Positions 7,822 through 18,443 of a DNA stretch of 64,000 nt are shown in pieces (the first letter of the stretch is position 1; each line of letters opens with the position of its first letter). Source of the DNA: an uncultured Sulfitobacter sp. (lineage in GTDB: Bacteria; Pseudomonadota; Alphaproteobacteria; Rhodobacterales; Rhodobacteraceae); the NCBI GenBank assembly GCA_947492925.1, contig CANLOQ010000001.1, positions 496,001-560,000 on the forward strand. The letters are read 5' to 3'. The translations under genes were made by a program, and so were the position numbers. The notes below the pieces were generated by a model. It had not been told where the DNA came from. It saw nothing but the letters and a program-made list of their open reading frames with translations, and searched no databases.

Positions 7822-8816
7822 GCGCGTTTTACCTGCTCCTGTCGACGGCGCTGACCGCGCTTTCCGCGCAAGCCGACACCCTGCGCGTTGCCACCTATAA
7901 CACGGAGCTGTCACGCAAGGGGCCGGGTCTGTTGCTGCGCGATATCCTGTCCGGCACCGACCCGCAGGTCACCGCCGTGCTGGAACAGATCACACAGGCC
8001 GCCCCCGACATCATCGCGCTGCAGGGCATTGACCATGACCTTGGCAATCTTGCCGTGCGCGCATTTGCCGACGCGCTGGCGGCCCGGGGCCACAGCCTCC
8101 CGCATATTTTTACGGCACCGCCCAACGCCGGGTTGATGACACCGCTTGATCTGGACGGCGACGGCAAGACCGGCGGGCCGGGCGATGCACAGGGCTACGG
8201 GCGCTTTTTCGGTCAGGGCAGCATGGCGATCCTGTCGCGCTATCCGTTGCTGCACGAGGAGGCGGTGGATTATGCCACCCTGTTGTGGCGTGATCTTCCG
8301 CAGGCACTGCTGCCCGAAAAAGACGGCAGCGCCTTTCCCAGCGCAGCGGCGCTGGCGGTTCAGCGTCTGTCCTCACACGGGCATTGGGTGGTCCCTGTCG
8401 CCCATCCCGCTTTGGGCACCGTGACCCTTATGGTCTACCACGCCACGCCCCCTGTCTTTGACGGACCCGAGGATCGCAATGGCAGACGCAACCACGATGA
8501 AACGATGCTTTGGTATCACCTGCTGGACGGCAGGCTGGGCACGGTGCCTGCGTCACGATTTGTCATTCTGGGTGATGCCAATCTGGATCCCGCGCGCGGG
8601 GACGGACGGGGCGAGGGCATGCGCAAGCTGCTGGCCCGCCCGGATCTTCAGGACCCCCTGCCCGGACAGGCCACTGTCAGCTTCAGCCAGACCGGTCCTC
8701 TGCGCACCGATTATGTGCTGCCTTCTGCGGACTGGACGGTGCGCAACGCCCGGATCATGCCCGCAAACCCCGATGCCAGCCGCCATGCGCTGGTCTGGGT
8801 GGACCTCGCGCGCTAG
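7818..8816 (+). CDS. Secreted endonuclease/exonuclease/phosphatase (EEP) family protein
   Basis: A protein of about 332 residues of the EEP (DNase I/exonuclease III/phosphatase) fold. Visible motifs are VATYNTEL near the mature N-terminus, QGSMAILSRYPL, the metal/catalytic GDANLDP and the C-terminal SRHALVWVDLAR. The usual catalytic Glu after the second strand is replaced by Gly in LQGID, so hydrolase activity should not be assumed. The N-terminus (SAFYLLLSTALTALSAQA, then DTLRVA) is a signal peptide. The frame has no ATG, GTG or TTG near it; a CTG at 7818 overlapping the previous stop as CTGA is the best start. The only in-frame ATG (7686) would put an Arg-rich extension inside the preceding gene. 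Confidence 0.75.
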   Translation: MSAFYLLLSTALTALSAQADTLRVATYNTELSRKGPGLLLRDILSGTDPQVTAVLEQITQAAPDIIALQGIDHDLGNLAVRAFADALAARGHSLPHIFTAPPNAGLMTPLDLDGDGKTGGPGDAQGYGRFFGQGSMAILSRYPLLHEEAVDYATLLWRDLPQALLPEKDGSAFPSAAALAVQRLSSHGHWVVPVAHPALGTVTLMVYHATPPVFDGPEDRNGRRNHDETMLWYHLLDGRLGTVPASRFVILGDANLDPARGDGRGEGMRKLLARPDLQDPLPGQATVSFSQTGPLRTDYVLPSADWTVRNARIMPANPDASRHALVWVDLAR

Positions 8817-8882
8817 CCGTTCTTGACCCGCCGCACCCGGCAGGCTAGGCCGCGACAAACAGTTTTTCCCAAGGAGCGTCTC

Positions 8883-9989
8883 ATGGCAAACCCATCCCTG
8901 CTTATTCTTGCCGGTGACGGCATCGGCCCCGAAGTCATGGGCCAAGTGACCCGCATCATCGACTGGTACGGCGAAAAGCGTGACCTCAAGTTTGATGTTG
9001 AAAACGATCTGGTCGGCGGTGCCGCCTATGACGCACACGGCACACCGCTGCATGACGATACGATGGCCAAGGCGCTTGAAGCGGACGCGGTTCTGCTGGG
9101 TGCCGTGGGCGGCCCAAAATACGACGATCTGGATTTCAGCGTAAAGCCCGAGCGCGGGCTGCTGCGTCTGCGCAAGGAGATGGACCTCTTCTCCAACCTG
9201 CGCCCGGCGCAGTGCTTTGACGCGCTTGCGGATTTCTCCTCGCTCAAGAAAGACCTGATTGCGGGTCTGGACATCATGATCGTGCGCGAACTGACCTCCG
9301 GTGTTTATTTCGGTGAACCACGCGGCATCTTTGAGGAAGGTAACGAGCGGGTTGGCATCAACACCCAGCGTTATACGGAATCCGAGATTGACCGCGTTGC
9401 GCGCTCCGCTTTCGAGCTGGCGCGGCGTCGCGGCAACAAGGTGTGTTCGATGGAAAAGGCCAACGTGATGGAAAGCGGCATCCTGTGGCGCGAGGTCGTG
9501 CAGCGGGTGCATGACGCAGATTACCCGGATGTTGAACTGAGCCACATGTACGCCGACAACGGCGCGATGCAACTGGTCCGCGCGCCCAAGCAGTTTGACG
9601 TGATCCTGACGGACAACCTGTTTGGCGACATTCTGTCCGATTGCGCTGCGATGCTGACCGGCTCGCTTGGCATGTTGCCCTCTGCCTCGCTTGGTGCGCC
9701 AAACGCCGATGGCCGGCCCAAGGCGCTTTATGAGCCTGTGCACGGTTCTGCCCCCGACATCACCGGTCAGGGCAAGGCAAATCCGATTGCCTGTATCCTC
9801 AGCTTTGCGATGGCGCTGCGCTATTCCTTTGACGAAGGGGACGAGGCGACACGACTGGAGAAGGCCGTGGAAAAAGTGCTAGCCGATGGCGCGCGCACCG
9901 CAGATCTGATGGGCCCCGAAGGCGGGACACCGATTAGCACGACAGATATGGGCGACGCGATCCTCGCGGCACTTGACGCCAGCCTGTAA
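8883..9989 (+). CDS. leuB: 3-isopropylmalate dehydrogenase LeuB
   Basis: LeuB oxidatively decarboxylates 3-isopropylmalate to 2-oxoisocaproate with NAD, the third specific step of leucine synthesis. The 368-residue product shows GDGIGPEVM at the N-terminus, GAVGGPK, the metal/substrate segment [15 protein letters not shown], and the NAD-specificity region [21 protein letters not shown] 8883 has AAGGAG 7 nt upstream. It is separated from leuCD by a membrane protein gene and an EEP gene, all on the same strand. Confidence 0.97.
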   Translation: MANPSLLILAGDGIGPEVMGQVTRIIDWYGEKRDLKFDVENDLVGGAAYDAHGTPLHDDTMAKALEADAVLLGAVGGPKYDDLDFSVKPERGLLRLRKEMDLFSNLRPAQCFDALADFSSLKKDLIAGLDIMIVRELTSGVYFGEPRGIFEEGNERVGINTQRYTESEIDRVARSAFELARRRGNKVCSMEKANVMESGILWREVVQRVHDADYPDVELSHMYADNGAMQLVRAPKQFDVILTDNLFGDILSDCAAMLTGSLGMLPSASLGAPNADGRPKALYEPVHGSAPDITGQGKANPIACILSFAMALRYSFDEGDEATRLEKAVEKVLADGARTADLMGPEGGTPISTTDMGDAILAALDASL

Positions 9990-10009
9990 CGCGCCAAACT
10001 TTATTTACA

Positions 10010-10052
10010 GCAAGCAGCCCTCAGGTCCGGTTTGAACCAAGGGGCCGCTTGC
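10010..10052 (+). terminator. Possible terminator after leuB
   Basis: GCAAGCAGCCC (10010-10020) pairs with GGGCCGCTTGC (10042-10052) with one mismatch, enclosing a smaller GGT/ACC stem. It begins 20 bp after the leuB stop and lies before the GTG of glpD. It probably separates the leu and glp transcripts; no T-run. Confidence 0.4.
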
Positions 10053-10092
10053 GCTAGGTCACCCGTATACCTTGTTTCGAGGAATATCGCGC

Positions 10093-11649
10093 GTGACGGA
10101 CAAAACCCCTTACGATCTTTTCATCATCGGCGGTGGAATCAATGGCTGTGGCATTGCCCGCGATGCGGCGGGGCGCGGCATGTCTGTCGCACTGGCCGAG
10201 ATGAACGATCTGGCGTCGGCCACCTCCTCAGCGTCAACCAAGCTTTTCCACGGCGGGCTGCGCTATCTGGAGTATTTCGAGATCAGGCTGGTGCGGCACG
10301 CGCTGGAAGAGCGCGAGACACTGCTCAAGGCGATGCCACATATCTCGTGGCCCATGCGTTTCGTGCTGCCCTATCACAAGGACATGCGGTTCGAAGGCGG
10401 CACACCGACCTCGCGCATCCTGAATCTGGTCATGCCGTGGACCCGCGGGCGGCGCCCTGCGTGGCTGATCCGGTTTGGTCTGTTTCTCTATGACAACCTT
10501 GGGGGCCGCAAAATCCTGCCGGGGGCCAAAACGATATCGCTGAAAGGCACGCCCGAGGGTGCGCCACTGGAAGACCGGTTTGAAAAGGCGTTCGAATACT
10601 CCGACTGCTGGGTCGAGGATTCGCGTCTGGTGGTTCTGAACGCCCGGGATGCACAGGAGCATGGGGCCAGGATCATGACCCGTACCAAAGTCATTTCCGC
10701 CGCGCGTCAGGACAACATGTGGGAGATCACCACCGAAGCGGATGGTGAGACCACGGTGCATCACGCACGGATGCTTATCAACGCCGGCGGCCCCTGGGTG
10801 GGCGATATCATTCAAGGCAAGGTGCGCGTCAATTCCACCGAAGGGGTGCGGCTGGTGCGCGGCAGTCACATCGTGACCAAGCGGCTGTATGACCACGACA
10901 AATGTTACTTTTTCCAAGGCACGGACGGGCGGATCATTTTTGCGATCCCCTATGAGACAGACTTTACCCTGATCGGCACAACCGATGCAGATCATGAGGA
11001 CCCCGACACCAAGCCCGTTTGCACACCAGAGGAACAGACCTATCTGCTGAACTTCGCCAACGGTTATTTCAGCCAAGAGCTGAGCGATGAGGATGTCGTC
11101 TGGACCTACTCCGGCGTGCGTCCGCTTTACGATGATGGTGCCAGCTCTGCCGCTGCGGCAACGCGGGACTACACGCTCAAGGTCGAGGCACAGGGCGGTG
11201 CGCCAATCCTGAACATCTTTGGCGGCAAAATCACGACCTACCGCAAACTGGCCGAAGACGTGATGGACAAGGTCGCGCCCTTTTTCAAAGGCATGTCCGG
11301 CCACTGGACCGCAGAACAACCCCTTCCGGGGGGCGATTTCCCGGTGGACGGAGTGGAACAGCAGATTACCGATCTGCGCGGGGCGTTTTCGTTTCTCGAC
11401 GACCGCTGGGCCAGACGTCTGGTCCGCGCTTACGGGACCGAAGCCAAGCTGGTGTTGGAGGGGGCCAGCACGGCGGCGGACCTGGGCCGCGACTTTGGCG
11501 CAACCCTGACAGAGGCCGAGGTGCGCTGGCTGATGACCCGTGAATACGCCCGCACGGCGCAGGACGTGCTGTGGCGGCGCAGCAAGCTGGGTTTGCGGCT
11601 TGACCCGGACGCAGCACAGGCGCTTGACGACTGGATGCGTGCCGTCTGA
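10093..11649 (+). CDS. glpD: Aerobic glycerol-3-phosphate dehydrogenase GlpD
   Basis: GlpD oxidises sn-glycerol-3-phosphate to dihydroxyacetone phosphate at the inner membrane and passes electrons to quinone. The 518-residue product has an N-terminal FAD dinucleotide fold (FIIGGGINGCGIARDAAGRG), the DAO-family segment TSSASTKLFHGGLRYLE, GTTDADHEDPD, TYSGVRPL and GGKITTYRKLAEDVMD. GTG 10093 follows GAGGA at a good distance, whereas an upstream TTG (10072) does not. glpK lies 36 bp downstream, so the two form a glycerol-use operon without a linked transporter or GlpR-type repressor. Confidence 0.95.
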   Translation: MTDKTPYDLFIIGGGINGCGIARDAAGRGMSVALAEMNDLASATSSASTKLFHGGLRYLEYFEIRLVRHALEERETLLKAMPHISWPMRFVLPYHKDMRFEGGTPTSRILNLVMPWTRGRRPAWLIRFGLFLYDNLGGRKILPGAKTISLKGTPEGAPLEDRFEKAFEYSDCWVEDSRLVVLNARDAQEHGARIMTRTKVISAARQDNMWEITTEADGETTVHHARMLINAGGPWVGDIIQGKVRVNSTEGVRLVRGSHIVTKRLYDHDKCYFFQGTDGRIIFAIPYETDFTLIGTTDADHEDPDTKPVCTPEEQTYLLNFANGYFSQELSDEDVVWTYSGVRPLYDDGASSAAAATRDYTLKVEAQGGAPILNIFGGKITTYRKLAEDVMDKVAPFFKGMSGHWTAEQPLPGGDFPVDGVEQQITDLRGAFSFLDDRWARRLVRAYGTEAKLVLEGASTAADLGRDFGATLTEAEVRWLMTREYARTAQDVLWRRSKLGLRLDPDAAQALDDWMRAV

Positions 11650-11685
11650 CACTGCGCCAGAACCAGACCCACGCGGAGGCCGAAC

Positions 11686-13179
<1,494 letters not shown>

Positions 13180-13289
13180 CACGCGTGTCGGGGTCCATCC
13201 CGCACAAGCCACTGGTGGCCGCGCCTTAAATCCGCAATGATCCGGCAAAGGTCTCTGACCTGTGAAACCGGATCAACAAAGGTCACCCG

Positions 13290-14885
13290 ATGCATCTGCG
13301 CGCTACACATGCCTATCCTTCCCGCCGTTCCGCCGTGCTGGCCGACAATATGGTCGCCACGTCCCAACCGCTTGCCGCGCAGGCGGGGCTGGCCATGCTG
13401 GCCCAGGGAGGCAATGCGGCGGATGCCGCCATCGCCACTGCGATTGCCCTGACCGTACTGGAACCCACCGGCAACGGCGTCGGGTCAGACGCCTTTGCAA
13501 TTCTTTGGGACGGCAAGGAACTGCATGGGCTGAATGCCTCGGGCCGCGCCCCTGCGGCCTGGTCGCTTGATAAATTTGCCGGGCGCGACAGGATGCCCAT
13601 GCATGGCTGGGACAGTGTGACAGTGCCGGGCGCGGTATCTGCATGGGTCGCGGTGTCGACGCGTTTTGGCAAACTGCCTTTTGCCGATCTGTTTGTCCCC
13701 GCCATCCGCTATGCTGAACAGGGTTTCCTTGTATCACCCAAGATCGCGCAGCTTTGGGCGCGCGGCGGTGACATGATGAAAGATCAGCCGGGGTTTGCCC
13801 AGACCTTTCTGCCGGGTGGCAAGGCCCCCGGTGCCGGAGAGCGCTTTGTCAACAAACCTCTTGGCCGAACCCTGCGCCTGATCGCGCAGACCAAGGGCAC
13901 AGCGTTTTATAAAGGTGAGCTGGCGGAGGCGATGATCGCCTTTTCGCAGGCCCACGGCGGTGTGATGACACGCGAGGATCTGGCCAGCCACAGCGCCGAT
14001 TGGTGCGGCACGATCTCTGCCGGGTTCGATGATGTCGCGCTGCACGAAATACCGCCCAACGGGCAAGGGATCGCGGCGCTGATCGGGCTTGGTATCCTCA
14101 ACCATACCAACATCCGTGATCTGGACGCGGATGACCCCCACGCAATGCACCTGCAAATCGAGGCGATGAAGCTGGCGCTGTCGGATGCCGAACACCACGT
14201 CGGTGACATTGATCATATGACGGAGGTAACAGTGCAGGACATGCTGGATGACAGCTATCTTGCCGCGCGCGCCAAGCTGATTGACCCGACCCGCGCGCAG
14301 GATTTTGGCGCGGGCGCGCCCAAGCGCGGCGGCACTGTCTATCTGACGGCGGCGGACGCGTCGGGCATGATGGTGTCGTTCATTCAGTCCAACTACGCCG
14401 GGTTCGGGTCCGGTGTTGCCGTGCCGGACACGGGCATTCATCTGCAAAACCGGGGCTGGGGGTTTTCGCTTGATCCGGCCAGCGCCAATGTTGTTGGCCC
14501 GGGCAAAAGACCTTTTCACACGATCATACCGGGTTTCCTGATGGGCAAGACCGATCCGATCATGAGCTTTGGTGTGATGGGCGGGCCGATGCAGGCGCAG
14601 GGCCATGTGCAGATGGTGCTGCGCACCCAGTTGTGGGGACAGGACCCGCAGATGGCGGCAGACGCGCCGCGCTGGCGTGTGACCCAGGGGCTGGGCGTGG
14701 CCTGCGAGACAACGCTGCCCGCGACCACGCTTGAGACGCTGGCCGGATTGGGGCACCAGCTTGAGATGGAAGAACCGGACACGGCATTTGGCTTTGGCGG
14801 GGCGCAGCTGATCCACCGGTTGCCCGGTGGCGGTTTTGCCGGCGGCTCCGATCCGCGCAAGGACGGTGCGGCGGTTGGGTTCTGA
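13290..14885 (+). CDS. Gamma-glutamyltransferase-family protein
   Basis: An Ntn-hydrolase of 531 residues resembling gamma-glutamyltranspeptidase, which hydrolyses or transfers gamma-glutamyl groups from glutathione and other amides and matures by self-cleavage. Visible: GGNAADAAIATAIALTVLEP, GNGVGSDAFAI, the presumed nucleophile Thr349 in GGTVYLTAAD, and MVSFIQSNYAGFGSG. No signal peptide is evident, so it probably acts in the cytoplasm, unlike the periplasmic E. coli Ggt. It starts a tight same-strand run with an amidase (1 bp gap) and a dehydrogenase, suggesting one catabolic pathway in which a gamma-glutamyl or other amide is removed. Confidence 0.88.
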   Translation: MHLRATHAYPSRRSAVLADNMVATSQPLAAQAGLAMLAQGGNAADAAIATAIALTVLEPTGNGVGSDAFAILWDGKELHGLNASGRAPAAWSLDKFAGRDRMPMHGWDSVTVPGAVSAWVAVSTRFGKLPFADLFVPAIRYAEQGFLVSPKIAQLWARGGDMMKDQPGFAQTFLPGGKAPGAGERFVNKPLGRTLRLIAQTKGTAFYKGELAEAMIAFSQAHGGVMTREDLASHSADWCGTISAGFDDVALHEIPPNGQGIAALIGLGILNHTNIRDLDADDPHAMHLQIEAMKLALSDAEHHVGDIDHMTEVTVQDMLDDSYLAARAKLIDPTRAQDFGAGAPKRGGTVYLTAADASGMMVSFIQSNYAGFGSGVAVPDTGIHLQNRGWGFSLDPASANVVGPGKRPFHTIIPGFLMGKTDPIMSFGVMGGPMQAQGHVQMVLRTQLWGQDPQMAADAPRWRVTQGLGVACETTLPATTLETLAGLGHQLEMEEPDTAFGFGGAQLIHRLPGGGFAGGSDPRKDGAAVGF

Positions 14886-14886
14886 G

Positions 14887-15855
14887 ATGACGCATCTGTT
14901 ACGCTCAAGCGTCGAGACCTGCGCATGGGGGTATTTTGATGCCAGCCTGCCCGCAGCGGTCGAGATCGCCAGCGGCGACACGGTCCGCATCGAAACCCTG
15001 TCCGGCGGGCCCGAGGTCATGCCCCCCGACACGACAGGGTTTTACGTACCACCCGAGATTCATGATATTCACGCCCGGTCTGACCGGTCTGTTCCGGGGC
15101 ATATCCTGACGGGGCCTGTTGCGGTGCGGGGGGCGGAACCCGGCGATGTGCTTGAGGTCAGCATCGAGGACGTCAAACTGCGGCAGGACTGGGGATGGAA
15201 CGTCATCCGGCCCCTCGGCGGTACCCTGCCCGACGACTTTCCCAAATCTCACTTCACCCCGATCCCACTGGACCGCGACACCCTGACGGCAACACTGCCC
15301 TGGGGTCTGAAACTGCCGCTGAACCCGTTTTTCGGCGTTATGGGGGTGGCCCCGCCGCCGGATTGGGGGCGTATTTCAACCATCCAGCCGCGCGCGCACG
15401 GTGGCAACATCGACAACAAGGAGTTGGTTGCGGGTACCACCCTTTTTCTACCGGTCTTTGTGGCGGGCGCCATGTTCAGTTGTGGTGACGGCCACGGCGC
15501 GCAGGGCGACGGAGAGGTTTGCATCACCGCAATTGAGACAGCGCTTGAAGGCACTTTTCGGCTGACCGTACGCAAGGACCTTGATTTCAGCTATCCCCGC
15601 GCCGAAACGCCAACCCATCTGATCACGATGGGAATGCACCCCGACCTTGACCGCTGCGTGGAAATGGCATTGCGCGACATGATCAGATGGATTGTCGCCC
15701 GCACCGGGATCAGCCGCGAGAACGCCTATATGCTGTGTTCGCTCGCGGGCGATCTGCGGGTGACGCAAACGGTCAATGGCAACAAGGGCATCCACATGAT
15801 GATGGCACGCGATCTGGTGCAACCGGGGTCCGGCACGCAGGAGACAGAGACGTGA
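14887..15855 (+). CDS. Acetamidase/formamidase family protein
   Basis: A cytoplasmic amidase of 322 residues of the acetamidase/formamidase family, which hydrolyses small amides to ammonia and acid. Diagnostic stretches are PVAVRGAEPGDVLEV, HGGNIDNKEL, LFLPVFVAGAMFSCGDGHGAQGDGEV and the C-terminal SLAGDLRVTQTVNGNKG. ATG 14887 sits directly after the gamma-glutamyltransferase stop (TGAGATG), and its own stop overlaps the next start (GTGA), so the three genes are surely cotranscribed. The natural amide is unknown; the neighbours do not resemble the usual urea/short-chain-amide transport clusters. Confidence 0.9.
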   Translation: MTHLLRSSVETCAWGYFDASLPAAVEIASGDTVRIETLSGGPEVMPPDTTGFYVPPEIHDIHARSDRSVPGHILTGPVAVRGAEPGDVLEVSIEDVKLRQDWGWNVIRPLGGTLPDDFPKSHFTPIPLDRDTLTATLPWGLKLPLNPFFGVMGVAPPPDWGRISTIQPRAHGGNIDNKELVAGTTLFLPVFVAGAMFSCGDGHGAQGDGEVCITAIETALEGTFRLTVRKDLDFSYPRAETPTHLITMGMHPDLDRCVEMALRDMIRWIVARTGISRENAYMLCSLAGDLRVTQTVNGNKGIHMMMARDLVQPGSGTQETET

Positions 15856-16814
15856 CAACAAAAGTGGCAGTGATCGGTCTGGGCATCATGGGGCGGCGCA
15901 TGCTCGAGCATATGGAGCTGCATGATGCCTTAAGTCCTGTTGCCATGTGGGATCCTGATGCCGATGCCTGTGCGCAGGCGGCGCGCGTGACACCCGATGT
16001 ACAGATCAGCGCATCGGCAGAAGACGCGATAGCGGCTGCCGATCTGGTTTATCTTGCCTGTCCACCCGAACCGCGCAAAGCCTATGCGCTGGCGGCCGCC
16101 GCCGCGGGCAAGGCGGTGTTTCTGGAAAAGCCGCTTGGCGTCGATATCGCGCAGAGTCAGGACCTCGTGGCGCGGCTGGAGGCGGCGGGTGTTCCGGCAG
16201 CGGTGAACTTTACCCAGGCGGCAGGTGCCGCGCTATACGACATCTCAGCCGCACAGCGCGACGGGGCGCTGGGACAGATTGTAGGCTGTGACATCGTTGT
16301 GACCTACGCCACATGGCCACGCGCCTGGCAACAGGCGGCGGATTGGCTGCGCTATCGTGCTGAAGGCGGTATGACCCGCGAGGTTCTCTCGCATTTTCTG
16401 TTTTTCGCGGAGCGTGTTCTGGGCCCGCTGCACCTTGTTCACGCGCACCCCTCATATCCTGATGATCCGCTTTTGTGCGAGACGCATATGCTGGCACGAC
16501 TTGAAACGGCAGATGGCATCCCCGTTACCGTCATGGCCAGTGTTGGCGGCGCACAGCCGGACCGGCAAGAGCTGACAATCAAGGGAACGCGCACAAGCAG
16601 GCGGGTGTCGGAGTTCTATATTGATGCGGTGTCGGACGGCGGTGCCTTTACCGAAACGCGCGACAGACCGGACGATCCGCGCGCCGTCAGCCTGAAGGCA
16701 CAGCTTGATGATCTGTCCCTGTGCGTGGCAGGCCAACCCCACCGGCTGGCCACACCGCGAGAGGCGCTGCGCGTGCAAACGCTGGTCGAAGGGATGTTGC
16801 GGGGGACGCAATGA
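15852..16814 (+). CDS. Gfo/Idh/MocA-family oxidoreductase
   Basis: An NAD(P)-dependent dehydrogenase of 320 residues. The N-terminal Rossmann fold begins VAVIGLGIMGRRM; the signature LEKPLGVD with its catalytic Lys follows near residue 95-100; the C-terminal alpha/beta domain binds the substrate. The GTG start overlaps the amidase stop by 4 bp. The substrate, usually a sugar, inositol or imine, cannot be named from sequence. Being in a run with two amide-cleaving enzymes and a CoA ligase, it may act on a polyhydroxy or amino-acid derivative. Confidence 0.85.
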   Translation: MTTKVAVIGLGIMGRRMLEHMELHDALSPVAMWDPDADACAQAARVTPDVQISASAEDAIAAADLVYLACPPEPRKAYALAAAAAGKAVFLEKPLGVDIAQSQDLVARLEAAGVPAAVNFTQAAGAALYDISAAQRDGALGQIVGCDIVVTYATWPRAWQQAADWLRYRAEGGMTREVLSHFLFFAERVLGPLHLVHAHPSYPDDPLLCETHMLARLETADGIPVTVMASVGGAQPDRQELTIKGTRTSRRVSEFYIDAVSDGGAFTETRDRPDDPRAVSLKAQLDDLSLCVAGQPHRLATPREALRVQTLVEGMLRGTQ

Positions 16815-16894
16815 CCCGGCCCGTTGCTTGCAATTTGCGAGCCTGAATTCATTTTATGGCGCAAAGCGGCCCTTTGCGAGAAACGGAGATTTCC

Positions 16895-18427
16895 ATGACC
16901 CACACGGTTTCAGCCCTGATCGCCGATCATCCCGGCCCGGCACCAGCCATCGGCGCGCCCGAACGTGAATGGTTGAGCTTTGACGCGCTGCGCGCGTTGA
17001 CGCAGACGGTGCGCGAGAGCCTGCACAGCGTCGGCATCGGGCGCGGCGACAGGGTGGCGATTGTGCTGCCGAACGGGCCAGAGATGGCAACCGCTTTTGT
17101 CACCATCGCGCAGGTCGCCACCACCGCCCCGCTGAACCCGGCCTACCGCGAAGAGGAATACGAATTCTACCTTGAGGATTTGCAGGCAAAGGCGCTGGTG
17201 GTTGCGGCGGACTACGATGGGCCCGCCCTGCCCGCCGCCGCGAAATTCGGGCTGGTTGTGCTGCGCCTTTCCACGCAGGAAGGCGATGCGGCAGGTGCCT
17301 TTACGCTGAGCGCCGAAGGCACGGCGGGGTCTTGTGATACTGCGGCCCCGGAAGCGTCCGACGTGGCGCTGATCCTGCACACCTCCGGCACCACATCACG
17401 GCCCAAGATCGTGCCGCTGCTGCAATCAAACGTCTATGCGTCAGCGCAGAACATCCTGACCTCCCTTGCACTGACGCCAGAGGACCGCTGTCTGAACGTA
17501 ATGCCGCTTTTCCACATTCACGGGTTGATTGCCGCGGTCTCGGCCTCTTTGGCGGCGGGGGCGCAGATTTCATGTGCGCCGGGGTTCAACGCGCTGCGGT
17601 TCTTTGGGCAACTGGATACGGTTCGGCCCAGTTGGTACACCGCCGTGCCGACGATGCATCAGGCGATCCTTGCCCGCGCCGGGCGCAACAAGGATGTGAT
17701 TGACGCGGCCAACCTGCGGTTTTTGCGGTCCTCTTCGGCGTCCTTGCCCGCACCTGTGATGGAAGCACTGGTCGAGACGTTCGGGGCCCCGGTGGTTGAG
17801 GCTTATGGCATGACAGAAGCCACGCATCAGATGTGTTGTAACCCGCTGCCGCCGCGCGCGCAAAAGCCCGGATCTGTCGGCGTTGCCGCAGGGCCGGAGG
17901 TGCGGATCGCACATGAGACCGAGGACCGGCTTCTGGATCACAGCGCCACGGGCGAGATTGTAATCAGCGGACCGAACGTCACCCCCGGATACGAGAGTAA
18001 CCCCAAGGCAAACGAGGATGGTTTTTTCTCCGCAGAGGACAAACGATGGTTCCGCACCGGCGATCAGGGAGCCTTTGACGACGAGGGGTATCTGAACCTG
18101 ACGGGGCGGCTGAAAGAGATTATCAACCGTGGCGGTGAAAAGATCAGCCCGCTGGAGGTGGATGCCGTGATGCTGGGCCACCCCGAAATTGCGCAGGTCG
18201 TGTGTTTTGCCGTACCGCACGACAAGCTGGGCGAGGATATCGCGGCAGCCGTGGTGCTGCGCGAAGGGTCGACGCTGGATGAACGTGCCATCCGTGCGTT
18301 TACCGCCGAACATCTGGCGGATTTCAAGGTGCCGCGTTCCGTTGTTGTGCTGGAAGAAATCCCGAAAGGGGCCACTGGCAAAATCCAGCGGATCGGCATG
18401 GCCGAAAAGCTGGGTCTGACACCTTAG
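16895..18427 (+). CDS. AMP-dependent acyl-CoA synthetase, oxalate-CoA-ligase-like
   Basis: An adenylate-forming ligase of 510 residues that joins a carboxylic acid to CoA with ATP. Motifs in order: HTSGTTSRPK (P-loop), MPLFHIHGL, WYTAVPTMHQAIL, RSSSASLPAPV, EAYGMTEATHQM, WFRTGDQG, GRLKEIINRGGEKISP and the catalytic Lys in PKGATGKIQR. The segments around WYTAVPTMHQ and MTEATHQMCCNPLPP resemble the plant AAE3/yeast Pcs60 oxalyl-CoA synthetases, so a dicarboxylate such as oxalate is the best guess. ATG 16895 follows GGAG; an ATG at 16856 lacks one. A ketopantoate-reductase-like gene follows by 16 bp. Confidence 0.88.
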   Translation: MTHTVSALIADHPGPAPAIGAPEREWLSFDALRALTQTVRESLHSVGIGRGDRVAIVLPNGPEMATAFVTIAQVATTAPLNPAYREEEYEFYLEDLQAKALVVAADYDGPALPAAAKFGLVVLRLSTQEGDAAGAFTLSAEGTAGSCDTAAPEASDVALILHTSGTTSRPKIVPLLQSNVYASAQNILTSLALTPEDRCLNVMPLFHIHGLIAAVSASLAAGAQISCAPGFNALRFFGQLDTVRPSWYTAVPTMHQAILARAGRNKDVIDAANLRFLRSSSASLPAPVMEALVETFGAPVVEAYGMTEATHQMCCNPLPPRAQKPGSVGVAAGPEVRIAHETEDRLLDHSATGEIVISGPNVTPGYESNPKANEDGFFSAEDKRWFRTGDQGAFDDEGYLNLTGRLKEIINRGGEKISPLEVDAVMLGHPEIAQVVCFAVPHDKLGEDIAAAVVLREGSTLDERAIRAFTAEHLADFKVPRSVVVLEEIPKGATGKIQRIGMAEKLGLTP

Positions 18428-18443
18428 GGAGGCGCGGAAAACC

